NCBI RefSeq assembly: GCF_000182565.1
Contig: NW_015971549.1
Span: 310,001 to 374,000, forward strand
Direction of reading: 5' to 3'
Origin: Spizellomyces punctatus DAOM BR117
Lineage: Eukaryota; Chytridiomycota; Chytridiomycetes; Spizellomycetales; Spizellomycetaceae
DNA length: 64,000 bases
Under the pieces are notes generated by a model. The model was not told the DNA's origin. It searched no databases and saw only the letters and a list, made by a program, of their open reading frames with translations. Below, piece by piece: positions 37,574 to 47,460 of this stretch. Made by a program: the position numbers and the translations under genes. Numbering within the stretch: the first letter of the stretch is position 1; every line of letters begins with the position of its first letter.

Positions 37574-40429
37574 ATGGCCACAAATGGAAGAGTGCCTGAC
37601 CGGCAAGGAAGGGTGGGTGGTTTTCAACCGATAGCATCATCCAATCTCTCTGCCCCCGCGTCTGCCTCCTCATTTGGACTTGATGTGGATGCATTTTTAG
37701 CCCCAGATTTCGACGTGAAAGAGTGGATTAATGACGCACTGGCTGCACCAGCGGCCGCGCTCAGAGCCCGACGGCAAAGCAATGCAGAAGGTAACAGCGA
37801 GTCAGAAGTGGACTCAGAACCATTTGCGGGTTCAGAAGAAAAGGTCGAGGATACGTTGGAAGCGTCCGGATTGGGTGTGGGAGAGGTGGCAAAGGAGCGG
37901 ACGAGTATCTCGAGCAAGCCAAGTCAAGCATCCGCAGGAGATCCATCTTCTTCAATGTCGGTAGAACAGTGCGCGTCAAATTTGGTTCTCAAACTCCAGT
38001 TGCTTAGTTTGGATATTTCGACCAAGTTTGAACAGTTGAGTGAGGAGGCGGTTCGGAATATACCACGGACGTTGTATAATCTCGACTTGATCCGAAAGGA
38101 CGCACAGAGAGTAAGAGAAGCGATTGACGATGCTCGGCGAGGATTTGACCAGGCTGAACGAGGCGCAGGGGGAGCCTTCAAAGACCTGGTGAGGCTCGAT
38201 CAAGTCCGGAATCGGATGGCGTCAACAAGACTGGCCTTGAAAGAAGCCGAGAATTGGAGTACGCTTTCTGGTGAGATGGACGCAATCTTTTCAGCTAGAG
38301 ACTACACGAAAGCCTCGATTCGGCTGGAAGAAGCGCAAAGGTCTCTAGGTCTTCTTGCCGCGACCCCAGATTACGAAGAGCGACGGGATCTTTTGGCCAA
38401 CTTGCAGAACCAACTCGAGACATCACTCAGCCCACAGCTTACCGCTGCCCTGAATGATCATGATGCAGAGGCTGTGCGAAAGCTTTATAACGTTTATAAT
38501 CGCATACAACGATCGGATGAGTTTACAAAGCTGTACAACAAGTCTCGCATATCTGCATTGGTCAGGTTCTGGCAACAATATGACGAAGAGCTAACAATAC
38601 GGGTGGCAGCATCCGGAGGAGACCAAGAATTCGGACATTGGTTGAACCAATTTTACGATGAGATTTTGATGGTACTCAAGAAAGAACTATCATGGTGTGC
38701 ATACATATTTCCCAGCCCGCAAAAAGTACTACACGATTTGGTACAAGAAGTTTTCGAAGCTTTGCAGCCCACTGCTGGGAGCAGGATCAGAGGACTTGCG
38801 AGTAGACTTAAGGATTCGTGCTTGCCCAGCATTGTGAATGCATATCAAGCCACGGTCCAGTTTGGGATTAAAGTGGAGAAGCTTCTGTTCTTTTCCAACG
38901 CTACCAAGGAAGCGTCGAGCCCTACTCGAAGCGAAAACTCTAAAGAACGCTTGTCGGTGGATTCGCATCGAAGCGACGTTACTGCACCTGCGCATGATGA
39001 CCTCAGCAATTGGGGGAATATCGTCTTTGAACCCTTTGTCACCTTTCAACAAGGTTATGATAAGCACGAACGAAATTACCTCCTATTCGCATCCTCAACC
39101 ATACTTGCGCTGGACAAGAAGACGGATTATATGGAGCTAGCACGCGTTATGACTGAATCGGTGGCAAAGCTCTTTTCGTTTGCTGAAGCCGCTGTGGGAC
39201 GTTGTCGATTATTTACTACCGGTTTTGGTGCTGGTGGTTTGGTCGATGCTCTAAATGACTATTTTGCGGCTGTCTTTAGTCGATACGGCAATCTTGTGCA
39301 ACAATTGCGAGGCGATGTGGGACTGGATAAACCTGCACTGCAACGTACCAATAACGAATTGGATGATGACGACGAATACGATTTTGGGAGCGGAGAATTG
39401 GGAAGACAAGAATGGGGAAACTTTCAGGTTGGATTACGGTTATTGGGATTGTGCAGTGCGATCAATAAGCGGCTCATGAGCTTTGATCGCGTTTTACGAA
39501 ACGGTCTTGGTGGAATTGTTAGGCGAAGATTGGATGTTGGATGGGACACGCCAATGAACTTTTGGGTGGATGAGAAAGAGCATGGGGAAGAATGCTGGGC
39601 CAGCTTCAGATTACTGAGCATGTCCACTCTGAACAGTTACAAGCTCCGAAACGTCCTCAGTGCCTTTGAAGCAATTGGTGATGGAGCCAATATCCAAGCT
39701 GTGCGAGATAACTCAATCGAAGGCGAGCCTCGACTATTTGAACGGGCGCTGCTCCATCTGAATACCCTTACCACCACATTTCAACGCTTTGTTTTTGACA
39801 CCTTATTCGCGGTGGTTGAAAAGCAGCTGGCACCTTTACCCAGCATGGATATCTGGAACTCGAATGCGCCCACAACCGCAGGCCCTTTCAATCTCGACGT
39901 CCCTCAATTCAGCTTGTCACCATTATCCTACATCACGCGTATTGGCGAACACCTCCTAACCCTCCCGCAACAACTCGAACTCTATGTGGACGATGACGCT
40001 CTAAAATTCTCAATAAAAACCCTCCCTTATCTCAGTCCAAAAGACTTTGATTACAATGAAGAAGATATACCACCGGAAGAAGACGACGTGACGCATCTGT
40101 GGATCACATCGGTCTCGCGCGGCACAATGTCAACTTACATCAACTCCCTCCTACGCATCCCCCGATTAAGCCAGCACGGTACAAAACAACTCTTGACGGA
40201 TGTGGGATACGTTGCCAACGTGTTTGCAGCCATGGATATCGAGCTCTTGCCAGAATTTCGGCGAGTGCATGCGCTTTTGGATATGGACGATGCGCAGGTG
40301 AAGGCGAGATTTGTCAAAGTTAGACAGGGTAAACCGGAGGTTGAAGGAGATGGATTTATCTTTGGTGATGAGGATTTGGTTAGGAGGGTGACGGGAATTC
40401 GGGGAATTGATGTTGGCAGGTACCCTTGA
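37574..40429 (+). CDS. COG7: COG7, conserved oligomeric Golgi complex subunit 7
   Basis: COG7 belongs to lobe B of the COG tether, which guides retrograde vesicles within the Golgi. This is a single exon of 951 codons plus stop, unusual in this intron-rich window. The N-terminal signature FLAPDFDVKEWINDAL is nearly identical to the family's FL.DDFDVKEWIN. ASNLVLKLQLLSLDIS, VRLDQVRNRMASTRLALKEA, ENWSTLSGEMDAIF and LLAATPDYEERRDLLANL follow the family order. Helical CATCHR-like sequence continues to the end (RVHALLDMDDAQVKARF). An Asp-rich insertion lies in the middle (NNELDDDDEYDFG). The frame stays open upstream to 37379, but the ATG at 37574 (MATNGRVPDRQGR) is the best start because it clears the VPS51 start region. 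It is longer than the human protein (~770 aa), mainly through N-terminal and inter-domain inserts. Confidence 0.92.
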   Translation: MATNGRVPDRQGRVGGFQPIASSNLSAPASASSFGLDVDAFLAPDFDVKEWINDALAAPAAALRARRQSNAEGNSESEVDSEPFAGSEEKVEDTLEASGLGVGEVAKERTSISSKPSQASAGDPSSSMSVEQCASNLVLKLQLLSLDISTKFEQLSEEAVRNIPRTLYNLDLIRKDAQRVREAIDDARRGFDQAERGAGGAFKDLVRLDQVRNRMASTRLALKEAENWSTLSGEMDAIFSARDYTKASIRLEEAQRSLGLLAATPDYEERRDLLANLQNQLETSLSPQLTAALNDHDAEAVRKLYNVYNRIQRSDEFTKLYNKSRISALVRFWQQYDEELTIRVAASGGDQEFGHWLNQFYDEILMVLKKELSWCAYIFPSPQKVLHDLVQEVFEALQPTAGSRIRGLASRLKDSCLPSIVNAYQATVQFGIKVEKLLFFSNATKEASSPTRSENSKERLSVDSHRSDVTAPAHDDLSNWGNIVFEPFVTFQQGYDKHERNYLLFASSTILALDKKTDYMELARVMTESVAKLFSFAEAAVGRCRLFTTGFGAGGLVDALNDYFAAVFSRYGNLVQQLRGDVGLDKPALQRTNNELDDDDEYDFGSGELGRQEWGNFQVGLRLLGLCSAINKRLMSFDRVLRNGLGGIVRRRLDVGWDTPMNFWVDEKEHGEECWASFRLLSMSTLNSYKLRNVLSAFEAIGDGANIQAVRDNSIEGEPRLFERALLHLNTLTTTFQRFVFDTLFAVVEKQLAPLPSMDIWNSNAPTTAGPFNLDVPQFSLSPLSYITRIGEHLLTLPQQLELYVDDDALKFSIKTLPYLSPKDFDYNEEDIPPEEDDVTHLWITSVSRGTMSTYINSLLRIPRLSQHGTKQLLTDVGYVANVFAAMDIELLPEFRRVHALLDMDDAQVKARFVKVRQGKPEVEGDGFIFGDEDLVRRVTGIRGIDVGRYP

Positions 40430-40717
40430 GGATGTAGATCCTTTTATCCATTTCGAAGGATTTAATAATAACGATAAAGATACAAAACTGGCTGGAACAC
40501 GGATACAGTTTTGGTTGTGTCAATTGAATTGGTTGACGTGCTATAATCATGTACTCCTGAGACATGAACCGAGATGACGGCTACCTGAGCCCTTACATAA
40601 TGTGGAATCAATGTTATGCACAACTGGCCATTAGACAGCGTAGGCGATCCCCATACTAGTAGACATTGTGTATGGAGAAAAAAAAAAGTTGTTAACACGC
40701 TTGTACTGTGACCAGTT

Positions 40718-40780
40718 GGCAACAAAGGGCAAACATGATCTGGGGGGTCGGCAACAAAGGGCAAACATGATTTGGGGAGC
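40718..40780. repeat. Tandem duplication, two copies of a ~32 bp unit
   Basis: The unit ggcaacaaagggcaaacatg plus about twelve further bases is repeated immediately, with near-identical second copy (a C/T and a few end differences). It lies in non-coding sequence between COG7 and the inverted-repeat element. Confidence 0.8.
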
Positions 40781-41421
40781 ATCAAGGCATGCTCCACCGA
40801 AATGGGACGTGGGCTGCTGATTTCTTCGGAACACAGTCTTGGAGTCTGGAGAATTGCTTTCCTCCCTTGCTCATGCATAGATCAGTGGCAGGGAAGTGCA
40901 AGCGAAAAAGGGCACAGCCGCGAGAGTCATCCGTTGCGGCCTTCCACATGCTGAAAGGTTTTTTGTTTGCGCATATAACCCTTTGTGACATGTAACGCCC
41001 TCGCTCGGCACTCCAGCCTTGCTGATGACAAACCTGCTGTTCCACAACCAGGTGAAGCCCGCCCTCCAAAAAACAAGAAAAAGACAGCGATCAACCCATG
41101 TCCTGAACTTTGCTCAAGGGCACGCACGCCAAGAAAATGCAAAGGAAAAAAGGAGGGAGGAAGAAAAAACAAGAGAAATAACGTCAACGCGTCAACCATA
41201 AAAGAAACACGAGCTGCGAGGTTTGAACGCGTGAGTCCTTGAGACGAACTGCCGGGCGAATTTGTCCGAAAGTTGGGACAATTTTGGAGAAATCTTCTTT
41301 TTAGTGTAGAGGTGACAGAAAATGGCACTAGCTACTGCATCAGGGAATAAACCGGCGACAACCGGTTTGGAAAAGCTAAGCTACTACTAAGCAATTATAC
41401 ACGCAATACGTAACGGTTGTT

Positions 41422-41702
41422 CTAACCGGATAATTGCCCACCACCACACACGGTCCCTACCAGGCCTTGATCTGGAACTCTTGATGGCATTGAAGCCAGA
41501 GTCTTTGCAACATTGGGGAGACTCGCAAGCTGGAGGATCTTCAGTGACAAGGCTTGGAGACTAAAAACTGCATGTCAGCGACAGAATAATATGAAAAGAG
41601 ATGATGCCATTGGTACATACCAACCAAGCTCAACAAGTGTAGCAGCATAATAGCAGCTTTGTTGGTTCCGAGGCTGCGCTGGTTCCAGTTGCTTGTAGTC
41701 AT
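41422..41702 (-). CDS. Possible two-exon small hydrophobic protein inside the inverted-repeat element (75 aa)
   Basis: On the minus strand, exon 41702-41621 and exon 41567-41422 flank a 53 bp intron with gtatgt and atgcag ends and join in phase 1 to give 75 codons plus stop. The protein starts MTTSNWNQRSLGTNKAAIML and continues with a hydrophobic stretch, LLHLLSLVVFSLQALSLKIL, that could be a signal anchor or secretion signal. It ends GTVCGGGQLSG. A TATA box, tataaaagggg, lies at 41843-41833 on the same strand, about 130 bp upstream of the ATG. There is no family match. The combination of a promoter element, canonical intron and maintained frame supports a gene, but a chance frame of this size cannot be excluded. 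Confidence 0.35.
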
Positions 41703-41832
41703 CAGGAGGGCGAGGTCCTCAGCACCACCACATCTGCATTCTCATGATGGACTTGAGAGTCGCGATGAGGGTTGCGCAGATGCTTTGAGAGTCAAGGATG
41801 GGTAAAGAGGAAAGAGGGAAGAGGGAGCAGGT

Positions 41833-41843
41833 CCCCTTTTATA
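41833..41843 (-). promoter_or_regulatory. TATA box inside the inverted-repeat element
   Basis: The minus strand reads tataaaagggg, a strong TATA-box match, facing the small two-exon frame at 41702-41422. Confidence 0.45.
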
Positions 41844-42830
41844 GACCTTTGGCATGCGCCTCACCGCGGTTTAAAAAAAAAAACGTTACATGCATGCCAC
41901 ACTGCTTTGAGCGATGGGGGGTTCTGATTATGCGATATGATTAACCGGATTGAGCCGGATAATAATGGGTCCTAGTGCCATTTTCAATCACCTCCACACT
42001 ATGTACAAGACTTGTCTTCCGCCCTTTCTTTTGTTTACGCTTTTTTTCAAAATGTCGCCTGAAAGCTCTCCAAGTATTTCTTCCGATTGTAATGCTCAAA
42101 CTAGGGCATTTTTCTGATCAAAAACTTGTAGATCGAGAGAAAGAAAATCGACATGGCAGAGGAAAAAAGCTCACCTTGTTATCCGCCCATGTCATGACTC
42201 CCCACGCCACCATGGCTGGAGGTCCAAAAAACAACGCTTGCCGGCTGATGCGTTTCCAAAATTTAAACAATCCCGGGTTGAGGAAACCTTTCATGGGGTT
42301 GGTGTAAAAGGGTGACAGACCGTATTCACGAAAACCGTTAATGTGTGAAAGATTGCCCCACCATCTATTTTGCATGAGGGGTTTACTGATGTGTACAATG
42401 CTGAATTCTAAATCCATCTGATACGAGACAACTCACTTGTGTTCTAGAGGCATTTTTTGTCAAAAGCTAAGGCAAGCGGATACTCTTGTGTGTGTGTGTG
42501 CTCGAGCAAATCGACAGGGGACTTTGACAAAAGACAAAAAAGTGTAAACACCGATCTCGGGTGTTTTACGGAGAGACAGACGGCTGGTGCGGTCAACATT
42601 AACACCCCCTTTCATTATTACCGATGAATTACGTGGGCCCCTTACACTGTCCTTGTGGTTTTCTCCTACGTAACTCGTTTTCGGTAAATTCCTGGGCGGG
42701 GCTTTTTTCGCCTTTGTGATCGCTGGTGAGTACATCCATTTGGTCAGCAAACCCAAATCCTGTTTCTAAGCGCATGTCAAGCATATGTTTGTTTTCTCGG
42801 GTATCTGGTATGATTATAACATTTTTACAT

Positions 42831-44058
42831 TTACCCAATATCTAGTCGTCCCGTGTCATCCCTCCCAACATCACACGCATGAGTCCACCCACATTCACAT
42901 CCTTTCACGCGCTTGACATTGCGAAAAGTGAGACTAACCCGTGTTCCCCGCTCAATAGCCCGTCCATGCACGATATCTGTCCGCCGTGGGCGAATAGAAT
43001 GCTCCCATTGATATCTGGCATTTCCCGACATGACCAGCAGTGACCGAGGTGGAAGATGGATATTTATGCAATGATATGAGAATGGTTTACACGGATTGCT
43101 CACAGTGGTGGACGGTGTCTCTTCTGGTCGCCGAAATTCCATGACAACTCCGCTTCCCAGACTTAGAGCAATCACCACGTCCCCAAAGATCGAATGTCGA
43201 TCGGCGTGAGGCGCAATTCCGGCGCTCGGCCAATACTCATTGACGGTCAACTGATCGGGCGTCGAATGCAAAGGAAATGTGCGGCAATACCTACTTAAAA
43301 TTTCTTGACCCCATGGTGGTATAGGGTCAATGATGGATGTGTCAAAATCCACCGTGTTGAGCGGCTACAGGACGGTTTGAAAAGAGAAAATTGAGCCCCG
43401 CCCAAAAAAAAAAAGAGCTCCGCTCAGCTGGACAAGTACTAACGTAATCAAATCGATAACCATAATGCTGAACTCGACGCTTGTTGAGGCTGACCCAACT
43501 ATTGGCATTGTCCTTGACACATGCCAACAGATTCTGCTCTTCCTCGCAATCTACAAAGTCATGCAAGAGGAACAGCCCAGGGACTGCCTCCATAACATCC
43601 TTTGGATCGGAAAGAGCAATATCCAGGGAGACACGGGTCGTAAAGGTCAGCAGGAGTGGCTTGGAGTTGGAGTGGGGAATTGGGATCGGACTATTGTTCA
43701 AAACGGTGTAAGCCTGGAAAGCTGCTGTGGGTGTGTTGTAGACCGCATAGGAATATGGTTTTCCTAGCATCATTTCGACACCCAGGAATCCTTCAAAAGC
43801 ACCAAAGGCCCTTTCAAGGTCATCCACCGACACTCCTCCCACGTCCCCTGTGCTCCCTGCATTCAAAATAACAATAAATCTCGTTGGGTCCTGTCCATTT
43901 TCCACGTCGACAACCAGCTCAGAAAGTGGCAGGTTTTCACTTTTAGCGAAAATATCCAGTTGTGTCGCGCGCTTCCGAGCAAGCTTGTGTGCCTCCCGTA
44001 GGATACGCTTCTGGTTGGATAGTGAGCCTGTGGAATGTCCTGATGCGTCGGCGGCCAT
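42831..44058 (-). CDS. ALKBH8-like tRNA dioxygenase (RRM-like plus AlkB), no methyltransferase domain
   Basis: In animals ALKBH8 hydroxylates methoxycarbonylmethyl-uridine at the tRNA wobble position. Two exons, 44058-43444 and 43364-42831, sum to 382 codons plus stop. An N-terminal RRM-like region contains FIVILNAG and PYSYAVYNTPTAAFQAYTVL. The linker RRVQHYGYRFDY matches the family. In the AlkB domain LTVNEYWPSAGIAPHADRHS carries the iron ligands H and D, followed by FGDVVIALSLGSGVVMEF, PPRSLLVMSGNARYQWEHSI with the third ligand His, and RVSLTFRNVKR with the 2-oxoglutarate-binding Arg. A C-terminal CECGWTHACD motif, also seen in animals, is kept, and the protein ends there, lacking the Trm9-like methyltransferase fused in animals. 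An upstream in-frame ATG at 44124 would add 22 residues. Confidence 0.88.
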
Positions 44059-44744
44059 GAGCAAAAGGGAAAACCCTGTTGAAACTGATCTTGAAATGAT
44101 GGGCTGTCCTTGTTGCCATGGCAACTGATATCCAAATTCTGCTTGATGTTTTGCTAGCTAGTGTGAAAAGGAACACTTGCGCAAACAAACCCAGCATTAC
44201 CAAAATGATTTTTGAACGACTTTTGAAAGGAAAAAGGCATCTTTTTTTGTAATCAAATGGGCGCTTGCAAGCGTTAAAGTCCGCCAAGAGCCGAAGGGCC
44301 GAAAAATGCGGCGGAAGCGGAAGTCGTAAAGCGGTAGGGAGCAGTGACGCCCCGATGGAGGGATGTTTGCGGAGAACCTGTTTTGTCGCCCGTTTATCGT
44401 CCCCCGTCCAAAGCGTAAGTCAAAACGGCGGAGTCTGTCGGGCGAAAAAGAAGGAAAAAGACCAGGAATTGGGACAGCCCAACCACAAGAAAAAAAAAAA
44501 AGAAAACGAAACTGCCGTGAAATTTCAATTAACCTCCTAAATTCAGCCTGACCCCCCTTCCTTTCAGGGTTGGTTTTCCCCGTCGAAGCTATTGGCGCAC
44601 CGAGCAATTGGTAACCACGACCACGGCCAGATGGAACAGATATTTGGATTGCGACCCTCCCCCGCCATCTTTTCCAAGTTTCCTGTCGTCGTCCATTCGC
44701 GTTTTTTGACCTTTTGAGGGCCTTCCTGATTTTCAAAGGGATTC

Positions 44745-46842
44745 ATGTGGCCTTCCCCTCATGGGAGAGGTTATAGCTCTTCCTATGCGGACGCTGCTTG
44801 TCAGCAGCATCCACCACTACCACCTCCAGTATCCACCGTAGCTCAATCGGAACATTCGTATAGTTCTTCTCCATTAAATGCCCGTCCATCCTCTTCTTCC
44901 TCCTCTACCTCTCATCCGAATGAAATGAGCCATTATCGTCAGCAATACCCAACTGCTCCATACATGCCTTTGACGGCTGAGCAGCGCATACAGCGACCCC
45001 CAGCTGAGCACACTACTTTTACGCCGCATCGGACATCCCATTCGCTCTCATCTCACCCATCCGTTCCGTCGTCACAATATTATGGTGAACTTGCCCACTA
45101 CGACAGCAGCGATCTCAATCCGCGACCGATCACGAGTCCATTTTACATCGAACAACCGCGACAATCACAGGAACCACAACAATTGCACCCTCGATTGCCA
45201 GAGGGTGACAGGGTCGATGAACGTGTTCAAGGACGGTAAGTTTGTTATCATGTTCACAAAGCAGTGGTATTTTGGACTACATTTGTGTGTGCAATGGCTG
45301 AGGTTTGCTGGGTCAAAAGAAAACAACTAGTCAGGTTTAAGGTGGCATTTGTTCACATTACATTTTTCTTTGCTGGGGGGGGGTCAACTGCGGAGTTGGG
45401 GAAGGTCGCGCAGTGATGACACGCGTTTTACGCTCGTTGGTTGCCTTTTCGTCGTGCGTTTGTAAGATCGATGCCCTTTTTTTTTCCGGGCGTTGACTCT
45501 TGGCGTGACCAAAAGGGCAATAAAGAACGGGAGGGAAAAGATCGTAAAGAAGGGGGAGGGGGGGAGGTTGAGGGTCATAAAAAACGTAGCCCGTGGGGTT
45601 ACAATGGGATCTCTCAAGTAACGCGCGACGATATTTTAAAAACGAACTTGATGTTGCCAGACATGCTTATACTTCTTCTATCACCCTCCCACGATTTCCC
45701 TAACCCTCCATGATTTATCCGGGCACCGATAGACGATACGAACTTCGAATTCGACAGCAACCTGCTCGAGCACGCATGTCGGGATTTGGAAATTCAGGTA
45801 CAGAAAGTTAAGACTAGTTACCCACTTGGCGCGCGATTTTTGCTCGTTAGGAACACTTGGATTAATACGCTTTGCTTTATAATAACAGACCGACGACCGG
45901 TCGACCCAGTAAGTCTCGCAACTTTCAACTGTCATGTGTGTCGTTGTCGCATCCCGTTGTGCTCACCGTTGTTTCTTTTTTTTTTGTAACAGCCACCGAT
46001 ACTGCAGCTCTATGCGTATGGTCCCCGCGGTGTAGAAAACATAGAGTACGTACGAATAGAAAAAAAACTTTTTGACATTATGGATTGGAAATACTGATAT
46101 ACGCTTTTGCAAATAGCATCGACGAGGCCTGCCAGCTTGTCGTCCACGCATCGCTCTGGAGTTCAGATGGCTCAGAGGACCGCAACATTGTCGTTAGTCC
46201 ATACTACTACGTCACACGACGGGAAGGTGCAGACAACGAGGAAAGAGGCGACGCCGACGACGAACGCATCGAATTTGGGTCCCCATCCATGTCTCGTCGC
46301 TTGAGTGGATCTGGCGGCGCTCCTAGCGAAAGCATGTTGGAACGGCGAAAGAGCACTGGGAGCGTCAGCCGGGAGATGCCGCGTGAAACGGATCAGAGGC
46401 GCGACATGATCCAAACGCTGGTGGGATCTGTGGTGAGCCCTTGCGTCGCACTGGAGGATCTTGAAGAGCGAGAAGGCCTCTTTTTTGTCTTTCATGACCT
46501 ATCCATACGAACACCTGGACAGTACCGGATTCGGTTTAGTCTATTGAAGCTCTCAAGCAAGTACGTATCGACTGTGTGTGTATGTGTGCAATGGACCTTC
46601 TTTTTTTTATTCATAGGATTTCTTCTTTTTTATGTTGTTGTTTTCGCTGGATTAGGGCAACAGTAGATGGAGCCGATCCAGGAACACCCATCCTTGCAAC
46701 AGCCATGAGTGATGTGGTTTCCGTGTATCAACCAAAGCGTTTTCCCGGTCTATTGGGCACGACTGAATTATCGGAATGCTTTGCACGACAAGGCATACCC
46801 ATCCATGTACGAAGAAACCGAACAAAGAAACGAGGCGATTGA
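44745..46842 (+). CDS. Velvet-domain transcription regulator (VosA/VelB family)
   Basis: Velvet proteins are fungal DNA-binding regulators of sporulation, development and secondary metabolism, acting as dimers. Six exons (44745-45235, 45733-45797, 45889-45908, 45993-46045, 46117-46560, 46656-46842) sum to 419 codons plus stop. The first ~160 residues are low-complexity Ser/Pro/His/Gln. The velvet domain begins YELRIRQQPARARMSGFG, continues DRRPVDPPPILQLYAYG, then ACQLVVHASLWSSDG, then LVGSVVSPCVALEDLEEREG and FFVFHDLSIRTPGQYRIRFS. It ends with SVYQPKRFPGLLGTTELS and FARQGIPIHVRR, a basic tail of the kind seen in family members. An acidic, Ser-rich insert splits the domain at about residues 258-300. 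Exon 3 is only 20 nt. Confidence 0.93.
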
Positions 46843-47460
46843 AAGGAACCCTTTATTTTTTTTTTTCTTTTTACTTGAGTCGTAATATGTGTGAAAGGGA
46901 GTAATTTGATGAGACTGTATAGATTTTCCAACTGAATTCAGGATCATTATGCATCGACATCGTGCAATACAATGAGTATACATTGCATGATGAGAGTCTT
47001 CATGTCGCCCCGATGAATGAATTGCATACAAATGTTCTCCTTTTGTCGGTTGGCGAGTTAATCCTACTGCACGAAAGCTTTCTTGCCCATCTCCACATTC
47101 CAGAAGCAAATCAACGAAATATGTCCAAAACCCATCTCCTACCCTCCGAAACGCTCAGCCATCAACAAAAACCCAGCTCGCAGCTTCCCGTAGCGTCATG
47201 AAAGCAAGAGGAAAACAAAAGAGATGATCAGAATTCTATTGGAGGCACAGTCATAACATTGCATGGCTGTGCACAGAGATGAGATATGGCACAGTCATGG
47301 TTAGATAATCAGACACAAGTGTTCGTCTGGCCTTTGATCTTCCTTGCCCAAAATCGTTGACGATTTATTCAACACTGCGACATTGGGTGAAAGGCTTGCG
47401 ACATCTTGTCAGAAATTTGATTTTGTAGTTTTTGGCTACTCTTTTTGTTCGTTGGTTGCC
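46843..47460. other. Intergenic region between velvet and aconitase genes
   Basis: No gene is recognisable. T-rich homopolymer runs follow the velvet stop codon. The stretch upstream of 47461 contains the presumptive aconitase promoter without a clear TATA box. Confidence 0.3.

Larger units (their letters stand above)
41304..41999. mobile_element. 696 bp TA-flanked element with ~28 bp terminal inverted repeats (mariner/MITE-like)
   Basis: The left end reads gtgtagaggtgacagaaaat and continues ggcactag; the right end is its reverse complement with three mismatches (gtgtggaggtgattgaaaat on the opposite strand, continuing ggcactag). Both ends are flanked by TA (41302-41303 and 42000-42001), as expected for a target-site duplication of the Tc1/mariner superfamily. 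No transposase frame is present, so it would be non-autonomous. The interior contains CCGG-rich short palindromes near both ends and a possible small two-exon minus-strand gene with a TATA box. Confidence 0.75.

Noticed and set aside
40927-42307. Two frames starting MPFSVTSTL and MPFSITSTL at either end of the inverted-repeat element
   Set aside because: They begin alike only because each crosses a terminal inverted repeat; the rest is low-complexity flank.
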